64,000 nucleotides of DNA from a virus, in IMG/VR virus record IMGVR_UViG_3300037116_000299, positions 124,001-188,000 of that record; one strand, written 5' to 3'. Made by a program: the position numbers and the translations under genes. The notes under the pieces are model-generated. The model saw nothing but the letters and a program-made list of their open reading frames with translations, was not told where the DNA came from and did no database searches. Positions 1-7,080 of the stretch are shown here, one piece after another (position 1 is the first letter of the stretch; every line of letters starts with the position of its first letter).

Positions 1-2793
1 GTCCATCAGCTCGTTGAGCATCCAGTTGGGGACGCCGTCACCTACGCTGATGGTCTTGCCGTCCTCGGACACCAGGGCCTCGGACTCCATCGAGTACACC
101 TTGTTGAGCCACTCGACTGCGATCGAGCGACGCACTTCAGGCGACCAGGCGCCGCCGCTGATGGAGAGCTTGACGCCCTCCCCTTCGGAGGTGAACTGGT
201 TGAGGTAGAAGTCCCTGAGACCGAGGTGATGCAGTGTGGTGCTGCTCACGATACGGCCTTCGGCATCCTTCACATCGATCGGCTCATCCCAGCCATTGGC
301 GATGTTGTCATACGCATCCTCAGACAGCTCGCCCGTGAGGGACTTGGCTGCTTCGAACTGCGCACGCCACCAGACGCGCAACGCTTTGACGACGTCGGTG
401 ATGACATCGCTGCCGGGATAGGCCATGAGCAGCTGCAGAGGCAGCGGCTTCTTGAAGCTGTGCTCGAGCTGACGGGATTCCTCCATGATTCCCTCATAGT
501 GGTCCTTCAGCTCTTCCAGAGCAGCGCAGACCTCGGTACGGACCAGCAGGTAGTTGCCTGCTTCGATCCGGTCCTTGGGTGCACGGCCCTGGCGGACGTA
601 GGATGCCGGGAAGATGAGAGTCTTCTCCGACAGCTTGGCCTCCTGGCACAGTTCGGTCACCATCTTCTTGTTGCCCTTACCCTGCTGCAGGTAGTCGATG
701 ACCATGTCCGAGTTGCTCGCTGCGCGCTTGCACAGGAAGGGCTGGCGCACCTTCATGAACGTGATGCACAGCTGGACGAAGTCCTCCACCTCCGGCTTGT
801 AGTCCACGGGGATGAATTCCCAGAACCACTCCGGGCTGTTGATCTTGACGTCTTCCAACGACATGGCATGGAAGCCCTTCGGCACGATGTATGTGCCGTT
901 GATGAGGGAGTCCAGGATCACGACCACGTTGTCGCCCGACAGCATGTTGTCGAGCGTGAGGCGGTTGATGAAGGTACCCAAGCTCTCACGATACTGCGTG
1001 AAGTGCTTGAGGTCCCGACGGAAGCAGTTCCAGTTCCACTCGTCCCCGATACCCTCATGGGTGAGGCGGTTACGTGCGGCCCAGTGGCTGTCCTTCTTCT
1101 CTTCAACCGAGATCTTCGGCTGCTTCGGATACTCCTGGATCTTGGCTGCAACTCGGAGGACATACACCGAGTTCCAGAAGACCCAGATCGAGTCATCCAT
1201 ATCACCACCGTTGAGATAGCTCAGCTGTTCAGCGATCCGTTCGAGCAGGAAGCAACGGCCTTGGCCCTTGTACTTCTTCAGCTCTGCCGGGATGTAGTTG
1301 AGGAATACTAATGCTTCTGCACTGCAGGCATTGGGATTACGACCTGCTGTCACCAACACACCGTCTGGTGCATCCGGCATGCAGTTGACGAAGACAGGAA
1401 TGCCCAAGCGATCCGAGCACATCTGAGCACGTGCCATGATGTGATCCGGAACCTTGGACAGGGTGAGATCCACGATGCGCTCATCGTCGACGAATACGGT
1501 CGGCGGTGGTGCGACGTAGACACGACGCGCCCACTCATGAGGCATGGGCACACGGCCCCGACGTAAGTCGAGGATGTTGTCGAACAGGTGACGAGTGACG
1601 CGACGGAAGCCCACAGGCATAGCCTTGGTTCCGATCCCGTCCTCCGCCATGCGCACCAGCGCCCAGCGGTTCTCGCTCTCATCGTTGCAGGAGTTGACGA
1701 ATGCACTGATCTCATCGAGCAGCTTGCCTTCGTCGCTGCCGAACAGGATAGCCGCCGCACGGTCCATATACTTGATACCAGTGGTGGCTGCCAAGCCCTT
1801 GGCACCCAGGCCCATGTTGCCCATGGTCTGGTTGTCGAGGGTGAGGTCATGCTCCTCAGCATCCGAGAGTGCACCCAGGAAGACGCGGTCATCCACGAAG
1901 CGAACCTCCTTCTTCGAACCGAAGAGATAGAGGTCGTAGCTGCGCATGTGCGGCATCTTCCAGTAAATGCCCTTGCCTTCGCCGAACTCGCCGACGAGGG
2001 TAAGCGCCTTGTTGAAGTACCCGGGGATGTTGGAGATACCCATCCCATCGATGGTGGCGGTTTCAGCTGCGTTGAAACGGGTCATGTCCGCATCGAGAAT
2101 GCGGATAACCCGGCCGTTGTCCAGCTCGATCTCGTAGGCGGTGCCTTCGGGAACGATCGTACGGTCAATGATGTGACCCCGCATCGAGGACTGATGCGGT
2201 GCCAGGAAGCGGCGCAACCGCTTGGCTGCCTTCGCGTCACTGGATACCCAGATACCCAGATCCTTGAAGCTGCGTGCCTTGCAGTTGTCGGATACGAAGA
2301 GAGCGGTGCCCTCATCGATCACGTTGCCGTAGATGGGGACGTAGCGAATGCCCGTCTGCTTGTCGGTCCAGCCGGAGCGCACCAGCGACCAGGCCTTGTT
2401 GGCCATGTGCTTGGTGGCGTTCTTGCCGGATGCTTCGAAGCTGACGAAGCCGTAGGTGACGCCTTCTGCCAGGAGGTCATCGAGAGCCTGACGGGTCTCG
2501 CTGTCATCGATGGCAGTCTTCGAGTCGAAGGATGCGCCTTCCTTGCGGATACGGCGCGTGATCTCCTTCAGGTTGACCTCACCCTCAGCACCGTGGGATA
2601 CGGCGCTCAGCACCAGCTGGAATGCCAGCTTGCTGGTGGGTTCGGTTGGGGTAACGGCTTCTGCGACTGCGACTGCGGCCGCTCCAAAGCTCTCTGAAGT
2701 GATCGGTGACGCTGCAACCACTTCGTTGACAACGATACGGGCGATGAAGCGACCAGTCTTGGGGTCACGAGCTGCTACGGTTCTCTGAGACAT
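1..2793 (-). CDS. Candidate RdRp/QDE-1-like double-psi beta-barrel RNA polymerase (3' end outside window)
   Basis: The frame is open from ATG at 2793 to the window edge, giving 931 codons without a stop; the C-terminus is missing. The start has a strong site (AAAGGAGAA, 8 bases upstream). Residues 268-279 contain a GEGKG segment (K274) followed by Tyr-Trp-Lys, and residues 529-534 are GGDMDD followed by SIWVFWN. Just before this is a stretch VLVTAGRNPN. Eukaryotic RNA-dependent RNA polymerases and the related YonO and crAss-phage polymerases have, from family knowledge, a KG motif in one barrel. Some 240 residues later they have GGDxDGD followed by a W/F-V-x-W-D strand. The order, spacing and flanks fit. 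The odd point is that the usual D-x-D-G-D reads D-M-D-D, as if the glycine were lost. The N-terminal 130 residues are helical and possibly DNA-binding. Recognition is by eye only, so another large phage enzyme remains possible. Confidence 0.55.
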   Translation of the reverse strand, partial: MSQRTVAARDPKTGRFIARIVVNEVVAASPITSESFGAAAVAVAEAVTPTEPTSKLAFQLVLSAVSHGAEGEVNLKEITRRIRKEGASFDSKTAIDDSETRQALDDLLAEGVTYGFVSFEASGKNATKHMANKAWSLVRSGWTDKQTGIRYVPIYGNVIDEGTALFVSDNCKARSFKDLGIWVSSDAKAAKRLRRFLAPHQSSMRGHIIDRTIVPEGTAYEIELDNGRVIRILDADMTRFNAAETATIDGMGISNIPGYFNKALTLVGEFGEGKGIYWKMPHMRSYDLYLFGSKKEVRFVDDRVFLGALSDAEEHDLTLDNQTMGNMGLGAKGLAATTGIKYMDRAAAILFGSDEGKLLDEISAFVNSCNDESENRWALVRMAEDGIGTKAMPVGFRRVTRHLFDNILDLRRGRVPMPHEWARRVYVAPPPTVFVDDERIVDLTLSKVPDHIMARAQMCSDRLGIPVFVNCMPDAPDGVLVTAGRNPNACSAEALVFLNYIPAELKKYKGQGRCFLLERIAEQLSYLNGGDMDDSIWVFWNSVYVLRVAAKIQEYPKQPKISVEEKKDSHWAARNRLTHEGIGDEWNWNCFRRDLKHFTQYRESLGTFINRLTLDNMLSGDNVVVILDSLINGTYIVPKGFHAMSLEDVKINSPEWFWEFIPVDYKPEVEDFVQLCITFMKVRQPFLCKRAASNSDMVIDYLQQGKGNKKMVTELCQEAKLSEKTLIFPASYVRQGRAPKDRIEAGNYLLVRTEVCAALEELKDHYEGIMEESRQLEHSFKKPLPLQLLMAYPGSDVITDVVKALRVWWRAQFEAAKSLTGELSEDAYDNIANGWDEPIDVKDAEGRIVSSTTLHHLGLRDFYLNQFTSEGEGVKLSISGGAWSPEVRRSIAVEWLNKVYSMESEALVSEDGKTISVGDGVPNWMLNELMD

Positions 2794-2891
2794 GTGGTTC
2801 TCCTTTGTCCAGATCTCCACGATCTGAACGGCTATGCCAGTCGGGTAACTGGCGAGTTGTGGTTGTGAGTTGGGGGAGCAGGTCTATGCGC

Positions 2892-3074
2892 TTACCCCTG
2901 CCACGGGAAGTTGACATTGCTTACCCACGCCTCGTGGTCTTCCTTCTGCTTCTGAAGGCGTGCGGCGTATGCGACGTTCGACTCGACAGGCGTAGCTGGC
3001 TTATCGGCTGGGTACACATACAGAAGGAGTGCGCTAACGACGAGGAAACAAACGATGAAGAATGCGATCAACAT
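2892..3074 (-). CDS. Small single-pass membrane protein
   Basis: A 60-residue protein. An in-frame ATG at 3110 exists, but it lies inside a terminator hairpin. The ATG at 3074 is preceded by AAAGGAGAAAG at good spacing, so 3074 is chosen. Residues 2-20 (LIAFFIVCFLVVSALLLYV) are one membrane helix or uncleaved signal anchor. They are followed by a short, charged, probably cytoplasmic or periplasmic tail ending in PWQG. It lies between the 175-residue protein and the polymerase-like gene on the same strand. No family is recognised. Tiny membrane proteins in phage accessory regions often act on host envelope functions, but nothing here shows that. Confidence 0.6.
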   Translation of the reverse strand: MLIAFFIVCFLVVSALLLYVYPADKPATPVESNVAYAARLQKQKEDHEAWVSNVNFPWQG

Positions 3075-3090
3075 GGTGCTTTCTCCTTTC

Positions 3091-3124
3091 AAGAGAAAGC
3101 CCACAGTCATGAAGACCTGTGGGC
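3091..3124 (-). terminator. Rho-independent terminator, minus strand
   Basis: Read on the minus strand, an 8-bp stem (GCCCACAG with CTGTGGGC, 10-base loop) is followed by TTTCTCTT. It sits just after the 175-residue gene and just before the ribosome binding site of the small membrane protein. It may therefore attenuate rather than fully stop transcription into the downstream polymerase-like gene. Confidence 0.7.
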
Positions 3125-3161
3125 AGTTAGAGTGAGGTTGACGAACAGACTGTTGGTCAGA

Positions 3162-3689
3162 CTACTTGGCGGACTGAGCGATCAATGCGATCAGGTCAGC
3201 CTTGGACATGTCGTTGAGCTGCGCTTCGAGGTTGGTCATCTCCACACCCGGGGTGCGGGCGATGGATGCTGCGGACGTGGCCTTGCCCCACTTGCTGAGC
3301 TTGCCGCTGATGCTCTCGCCGATGGATGCGGACTTCGACAGCATGTAGCCGGTGGCGTGGAGGGTGACTGGCACAGCCAGCACTTCCACTTTGCCGACGA
3401 CCGGAGCGGTCTTCTCTGCAGCGGTCTTGATGATGCTGCCTGTCCAGTTGATGAAGCGGTTGCTGACGCTGCCGCTGATGGCCTGGTCCAGGGTCTGCTT
3501 GGTGGCGATGGGTGCCACGACTGCTACTGTGGTTGCGGCAACCTGGGTGGTTGCCTGGGCGATTGCTGCTGCGATGATGGTCTGGAGCTGCTCTGCTGTC
3601 ATGGTCACGGTGTTCTCTTTGGTTGCCTTGGTGGACTTCTTGGAAGTTGAGTTGACGGTCGCGGTTGCTGCCTTGATGGAAACTGCCAT
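3162..3689 (-). CDS. Hypothetical Ala/Thr-rich protein
   Basis: A 175-residue protein with a strong start (ACAAAGGAGAACCACC before ATG). Almost the same leader precedes the polymerase-like gene at 2793. The N-terminal 30 residues are rich in Lys, Thr and Ser. Residues 30-65 are Ala/Gln/Thr-rich and could form a helix or amphipathic segment. The C-terminal 30 residues (EAQLNDMSKADLIALIAQ) look like a short SAP- or Rho-N-like helix pair. It is the first gene of the minus-strand group, reading away from the plus-strand accessory block. No function can be assigned. Confidence 0.6.
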   Translation of the reverse strand: MAVSIKAATATVNSTSKKSTKATKENTVTMTAEQLQTIIAAAIAQATTQVAATTVAVVAPIATKQTLDQAISGSVSNRFINWTGSIIKTAAEKTAPVVGKVEVLAVPVTLHATGYMLSKSASIGESISGKLSKWGKATSAASIARTPGVEMTNLEAQLNDMSKADLIALIAQSAK

Positions 3690-3934
3690 GGTGGTTCTCC
3701 TTTGTACGGGTTGGGGTTATTGATTAGGACCGGGTGGGCTCGAACCTAAGTCGAGGGTCACTCAGTACCACTGATTACCTGGTGTCTCTATCCCCAAACC
3801 TGTCCGCCCCTCGTGATGGCTCAAGGGACCTTTCCCACTCAGCGTGCGGTGAATACCCCACGTAATCGCCGCATGCCAGCCATCGCTCAAAAGCTGTCCA
3901 GGATGCAAACAGAAAAGGCCTCGCGTGTGGGCCT

Positions 3935-3962
3935 TTGGTAGTCGGGCGCCCTCCCTGACACT
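3935..3962 (+). promoter_or_regulatory. Class 1 promoter (TTGGTA, 16 bp, GACACT)
   Basis: A CTTTGGTAGTC box is followed after 16 bases by GACACTC. The same arrangement recurs at 5523, 7698, 10281, 30220 and 33068. The next gene starts at 3969, only six bases after the -10-like box, so the transcript would begin at or very near the start codon. An inverted repeat AAGGCC / GGCCTT overlaps the upstream edge. Confidence 0.65.
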
Positions 3963-3968
3963 CGAGTT

Positions 3969-4298
3969 ATGAGCAAGGCAATCAAGCACGATCCCATCAG
4001 CACCAGCACGGCGAAGTTCAAACTGCGGGACACCTACGCACCGGGCAAGTTCGGCGTGTACCACGCCGATGGCGTCATCGTCAGCAGTCCGGTCATGCAG
4101 ATCGACGGCAAGTACGTGGCGATCTCCGATGAAATCTTCGTTGAAACCCATCGTCTGCTCTTCGACATCACCTCCCTGGGTACAGACGGACTGATGATCC
4201 AGGTCTACGAGAAGACGATGCCGGCAACCCTGTGGCAGCGCCTTCGGGCAGGCTGGCTTCGTCTCTTTGAACCGAGTGCTTGCCTGACGGGGTGCTGA
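3969..4298 (+). CDS. Hypothetical protein, probably translated from a leaderless mRNA
   Basis: A 109-residue protein, first of the plus-strand accessory genes. No ribosome binding site precedes the ATG. Instead the -10-like box of a class 1 promoter ends six bases upstream, which implies leaderless or nearly leaderless initiation. The middle (residues 25-85) is predicted beta-rich with alternating hydrophobics (KFGVYHADGVIVSSPVMQID). The C-terminus is Trp/Arg-rich (LWQRLRAGWLRLFEP), which may be amphipathic and membrane-associated. It overlaps the next gene by one base. No family is recognised. Confidence 0.6.
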   Translation: MSKAIKHDPISTSTAKFKLRDTYAPGKFGVYHADGVIVSSPVMQIDGKYVAISDEIFVETHRLLFDITSLGTDGLMIQVYEKTMPATLWQRLRAGWLRLFEPSACLTGC

Positions 4299-4456
4299 TG
4301 ACCTTCTCTGATCTCATCCGCAGTCCGAAGTTCCTGCCCACCGTCATGGTGGCGCTGTCGGTGGCAGCATCCTGCCGGTACGCCCTCCAGGCGGACTGGC
4401 GCCACGCCATCTACTGGATGGCCTCTGCAGTTTTGGTTTCAGCAGTCACGTACTAG
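4298..4456 (+). CDS. Small membrane protein
   Basis: A 52-residue reading frame whose ATG shares a base with the preceding TGA, the usual translational coupling in this block. Residues 12-24 (LPTVMVALSVAAS) and 38-51 (IYWMASAVLVSAVT) are two hydrophobic segments separated by a charged, Arg-containing turn. This suggests a two-helix membrane hairpin. The product is too short to place in a family. The gene is supported by the tight coupling and by third-position GC preference like its neighbours. Confidence 0.5.
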   Translation: MTFSDLIRSPKFLPTVMVALSVAASCRYALQADWRHAIYWMASAVLVSAVTY

Positions 4457-4472
4457 AAGGAGTTCCCTAACC

Positions 4473-4838
4473 GTGGACTATTTGAAGATCGCCGAGGATG
4501 CCATGCGTGTCTTCGACAACCACTACGATTACGAGATCGATCTGCTCAATCGGAACAAGGTCATGCCCGTCCTGATTGCAAAATCGGGGAAAGACAAAAA
4601 CGCTGCATTCGACGAGGATGACCTGGCTCACATGTTCTTTTACCTGGAGACATCCAACTCGATCCCCAAGGATGCTGTTCTGGCCATGCCTCACGGATGC
4701 CCCTTTCAGACGGAGCGCGCGAAGTGTGTCTATGACTGGGGCCTCAACACCAGCCACCACAGTGGCCACGTCGTTCTCTATGACGCCGCTCAGGTTGATG
4801 CGTTCCGCTCGGCCGCGGCATTCAACATCAAGTGGTAA
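4473..4838 (+). CDS. Hypothetical protein
   Basis: A 121-residue protein starting at GTG, chosen because AAGGAG lies nine bases upstream and no ATG fits better. The sequence is acidic in its first half, with a likely helix at residues 2-17. It ends with a His-rich segment (LNTSHHSGHVVLYD, about residues 92-105) after two cysteines near residues 77 and 86. That could bind a metal, but the spacing matches no motif I know. It is followed by a perfect AT-rich palindrome that separates it from the next gene. Confidence 0.6.
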   Translation: MDYLKIAEDAMRVFDNHYDYEIDLLNRNKVMPVLIAKSGKDKNAAFDEDDLAHMFFYLETSNSIPKDAVLAMPHGCPFQTERAKCVYDWGLNTSHHSGHVVLYDAAQVDAFRSAAAFNIKW

Positions 4839-4856
4839 AACTGCGCCACCTAACCA

Positions 4857-4880
4857 GTTTCTGATTTCCAAATCAGAAAC
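4857..4880. repeat. Perfect AT-rich palindrome, operator or hairpin
   Basis: Two 11-base arms, GTTTCTGATTT and AAATCAGAAAC, flank a two-base centre (CC). It lies 21 bases upstream of the ATG at 4902, within the leader of that gene. A two-base loop makes a DNA-binding dimer site more likely than a stable RNA hairpin. No T-run follows, so it is not an ordinary terminator. Confidence 0.6.
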
Positions 4881-4901
4881 ATCACAAATACCAGGAGACT
4901 T

Positions 4902-5417
4902 ATGACCCTCAATCACTACTTGCTGAACATCACCATCACCGACGGCATGTTGAACTCCGACAAGTCCGACGCCAACGACATCGAGGTCGCCGCGTTGGCC
5001 ACCGACCAGGAAGATGCGCAGAAGATCGTGCTCGCGTTCTACACCCAGTCCGGCCTGTCCTCGAAGGTGATCGACGGCGTGCACACCCTGTATCGCACGG
5101 CCGACCTGCAGAAGCCGGGTTCGATCCGCACGGTGCGCGTCAACACCATCGTCGATCTGCCGATCGCCACAGTGACCGAGGCCAGCTCGGCTCCCGTCGT
5201 GAAACCGGCCGTGAAGGCCCCCACTGCCAAGGAGAAGAAGGCAGCTGCTGCAGCTGAAGCCGCCGCGGGCGCGCAGGAGAAGACAGAAGATCCGATCGAG
5301 ACCCAGACCAAGGAGACACCAGGCGAAACCGGTGATGCAGGCAAGATCACCGAGGGAACTGGCTTCGGCGTAGGCACCCAGACGGACGCGCAGGAAGGCG
5401 CTACGGAACAGAAGTAA
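4902..5417 (+). CDS. Hypothetical protein with Ala/Lys/Glu-rich tail
   Basis: A 171-residue protein with a good ribosome binding site (CAGGAGA). Residues 1-95 form a compact beta/alpha region (YLLNITITDGML at the start, AQKIVLAFYT near 50). Residues 100-171 are low complexity, first AKEKKAAAAAEAAAG, then Glu/Thr/Gly-rich. The tail is probably disordered. A textbook terminator lies about 70 bases downstream, so this is the last gene of its transcription unit. No family is recognised. Confidence 0.6.
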   Translation: MTLNHYLLNITITDGMLNSDKSDANDIEVAALATDQEDAQKIVLAFYTQSGLSSKVIDGVHTLYRTADLQKPGSIRTVRVNTIVDLPIATVTEASSAPVVKPAVKAPTAKEKKAAAAAEAAAGAQEKTEDPIETQTKETPGETGDAGKITEGTGFGVGTQTDAQEGATEQK

Positions 5418-5488
5418 CGACATTGCATCTCGAACGGTTCGCCGCAAAGCGACTTCGAGGCACAACCACCCGGGTTACCGGGCTCAGG

Positions 5489-5510
5489 AAGCCACCTTCG
5501 GGTGGCTTTT
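5489..5510 (+). terminator. Rho-independent terminator
   Basis: An 8-bp stem (AAGCCACC with GGTGGCTT) is closed by a stable TTCG tetraloop and followed by TTTTCC. It ends the transcription unit that includes the gene at 4902. It is followed ten bases later by a class 1 promoter, a terminator-promoter pairing seen several times in this window. Confidence 0.85.
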
Positions 5511-5522
5511 CCTGTTGGGGCT

Positions 5523-5550
5523 TTGGTAGTCCCCTGCCCTCTTCCATACT
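5523..5550 (+). promoter_or_regulatory. Class 1 promoter (TTGGTA, 16 bp, CATACT)
   Basis: This is the best match to the class: CTTTGGTAGTC, 16 bases from the end of TTGGTA, then CATACTCAG. It follows a terminator directly and precedes the gene at 5589 by 38 bases. TTGGTA and CATACT resemble weak sigma-70 boxes at the short permitted spacing. Confidence 0.75.
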
Positions 5551-5588
5551 CAGCACATCAGCCCAAACCGGGCGAGGAGATGAGAGCA

Positions 5589-5804
5589 ATGCCAGAGAAA
5601 GAAGCCATTCAGTTTGCAGTCACCGAGACCAAGATCCGCGACAAGAAGGTCGGTCGCGTAGGCACCGTAACCCTCGAGAGCGCCAACAGCAAGGGCTGCA
5701 GCCGGATCGTGCTGGTAGGCCAGGAAACGATCATCAACGACTACCGCGTCGGCGAGTTCTATGAGTTGACACTCAACCAGGTCACGGCGCCGGTCGCAGA
5801 CTGA
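5589..5804 (+). CDS. Hypothetical small beta-rich protein
   Basis: A 71-residue protein. ATGs at 5580 and 5589 are both possible. GAGGAG sits nine bases before 5589 but touches 5580, so 5589 is preferred. Alternating polar and hydrophobic residues (VGRVGTVTLESANSKGCSRIVLVGQ) suggest a small beta barrel such as an OB or SH3-like fold. It is first in the operon 5589-7563 under the class 1 promoter at 5523. Its stop overlaps the next ATG by one base. No family is recognised. Confidence 0.6.
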   Translation: MPEKEAIQFAVTETKIRDKKVGRVGTVTLESANSKGCSRIVLVGQETIINDYRVGEFYELTLNQVTAPVAD

Positions 5805-6058
5805 TGCGCACAGCCGGCATCAAGGTCTCCGCCGCCGACATCCGCCGCCTGATCGACGGCAAGTCGCTCACCATCAACCTGCCGGCAGATGTCACTACCC
5901 TCCAGATCACGCTCTACGGCATGGAAGACGCCAAGAAGGATGCAAAGACGGAGTTTCTGGAAAGTATGCGAGAAGTCGCTGCCGGTCTTCCAGGGCTCAA
6001 CAAAGAACGCGTCGAAGCGTTCCTACAACGGGTAGCAACGATTGGCAACAGATTCTGA
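5804..6058 (+). CDS. Hypothetical protein
   Basis: An 84-residue protein, translationally coupled to the gene before it by TGATG. The N-terminal half resembles a short beta-alpha unit (IKVSAADIRRLIDGKSLTI). The C-terminal half is a long charged helix pair (residues 40-80). No recognised domain. It lies in the operon that leads to the GroES-like gene. Confidence 0.55.
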   Translation: MRTAGIKVSAADIRRLIDGKSLTINLPADVTTLQITLYGMEDAKKDAKTEFLESMREVAAGLPGLNKERVEAFLQRVATIGNRF

Positions 6059-6070
6059 AAGGACAGCACC

Positions 6071-6430
6071 ATGTGGAGTATCGCAATTGAAGCATCCATG
6101 AAGGAAGACGACGGCAGCTACGTGAAGGTCAACCTCAGCACCGAGTTCCATGGCGGCGAAGGCGCGCTGGACAAGCACCTCGCTGAAGGCGCCGATTCGG
6201 TGAACAAGTTCTTCGACCGTCTCGACGAAGAGCCGGAGCCGGAGCTTGAAGCAGTCCTGGGCGTATCCCACGCAGGGTGCGGTGGCCTCCGCGGAACACC
6301 ATTCGTCACCACGGGAAACATCACTCCTGCGGCCGGTGTCGACTTCCCCAATGGCTTCGCCACACTCGTTCAGTGCGAACCCCTGCTGCCCAACCAGCCC
6401 CGCATCATCTTCATCATCTCGGAAGACTAA
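6071..6430 (+). CDS. Hypothetical acidic protein
   Basis: A 119-residue, strongly acidic protein with AAAGGACAG before the ATG. A helical N-terminal part ends in a Glu/Pro-rich run (DEEPEPELE, about residues 51-59). A Gly-rich, beta-like C-terminal part contains two cysteines near residues 69 and 101. It lies directly upstream of the GroES-like gene in the same operon. The acidic composition could suit DNA mimicry or protein binding, but there is no direct evidence for either. Confidence 0.55.
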   Translation: MWSIAIEASMKEDDGSYVKVNLSTEFHGGEGALDKHLAEGADSVNKFFDRLDEEPEPELEAVLGVSHAGCGGLRGTPFVTTGNITPAAGVDFPNGFATLVQCEPLLPNQPRIIFIISED

Positions 6431-6466
6431 AGCCCTCACCCTCAGATCCACCCAGGAGCAGTTCAA

Positions 6467-6793
6467 ATGAAGATTCGCCCTCTCAGTCAGTACACCATCA
6501 TCAAACTCGATCCCTCGGAGAAGCAGATCGGCTCCATCCTCACGCCGGGTGGCACGTTCGAGCAGTTCAACGTGCCCAAGCGCACCGGAACCGTCATGGC
6601 CGTCGGCCGCGGTCTGGTGACCGCCGGCGGGCAGGTTCTCCCACCCCAGGTTGTCCCTGGCGATCGCGTCTACGTCCTTGAAGCCAAGGTCAAGATCGAG
6701 GTTGAGTACGACGGGGTCATGTGCCTCGCTCTTTCCGACGAGTCTCACATCGTCGGCGTCATCGTTGAAGACAACGATGGGAAGGAGGGGTAA
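6467..6793 (+). CDS. GroES-like co-chaperonin (Cpn10 family)
   Basis: A 108-residue protein close to the usual Cpn10 length. It opens MKIRPL, as bacterial GroES does. It then has a mobile-loop-like segment (GSILTPGGTFEQFNVPK, about residues 22-38), the GTVMAVGRG strand and VVPGDRVYVLE. It ends in the terminal strand SDESHIVGVIVED. Phage co-chaperonins such as T4 gp31 replace GroES on the host GroEL ring so that the phage capsid protein can be folded. That role fits a phage with large virion proteins. No phage GroEL is seen in the window, so the host GroEL would be its partner. RBS: AGGAGCAG. Confidence 0.75.
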   Translation: MKIRPLSQYTIIKLDPSEKQIGSILTPGGTFEQFNVPKRTGTVMAVGRGLVTAGGQVLPPQVVPGDRVYVLEAKVKIEVEYDGVMCLALSDESHIVGVIVEDNDGKEG

Positions 6794-6808
6794 TGCCCTC
6801 CTTATGAC

Positions 6809-6835
6809 GCACTAAAGGGCTTAGTGCCCTGTTTA
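6809..6835 (+). terminator. Stem-loop after the GroES-like gene
   Basis: A 7-bp stem, GCACTAA with TTAGTGC around AGGGC, is followed by CCTGTTTA. The T-run is weak, so it may act as a partial terminator or an RNA stabiliser between the co-chaperonin gene and the next gene. Confidence 0.4.
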
Positions 6836-6858
6836 TGAACCAAACTGGAAGGAAACAC

Positions 6859-7080
6859 ATGGCAATCAATCGCAAGAAGCCTGGCGCCGTCGTCAAGCAG
6901 AAGTTCATCGTCTACACCACCGTCAAAGCGGACCTCGGAGTCCACATCGAGGCGGATTCCTGGGAAGACGCAGTAGCCGTCGCCAAGGGCCTCAAGTTCG
7001 AGACCATCGTGAGCACCGAAGGCCTCGAGTACATGGATTCGGATCCCGTGCAGATCAACTCGATCTCCAGCGACTCCTAA
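6859..7080 (+). CDS. Hypothetical protein
   Basis: A 73-residue protein. The upstream ATG at 6835 lies in the preceding stem-loop region. ATG at 6859 has GGAAGGAA at good spacing and is chosen. The N-terminus is basic (AINRKKPGAVVKQKF). The rest alternates strands and a helix (VHIEADSWEDAVAVAKGLKFE), reminiscent of small alpha/beta phage proteins. It overlaps the next gene by one base. No family is recognised. Confidence 0.55.
   Translation: MAINRKKPGAVVKQKFIVYTTVKADLGVHIEADSWEDAVAVAKGLKFETIVSTEGLEYMDSDPVQINSISSDS

Noticed and set aside
226-1311. Long plus-strand frames opposite the polymerase-like gene (226-1311 and 1588-2697)
   Set aside because: They are the complement of a 931-codon minus-strand frame that has a proper start and ribosome binding site. 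The plus-strand products are low-complexity Leu/Val/Asp-rich sequences without start signals, as expected for antisense shadows of GC-rich genes.
3728-3805. tRNA-like element on the minus strand (GGACAGG / CCGGTCC ends, GGTTCGAGCCC inside, 78 bases)
   Set aside because: The end pairing has a mismatch. The T-arm cannot form with GGTTCGAG at the required distance, and D-arm and anticodon arm do not pair in standard form. A hairpin CTCGA-CTTAGGT-TCGAG resembles an anticodon arm, but no T-arm follows it.
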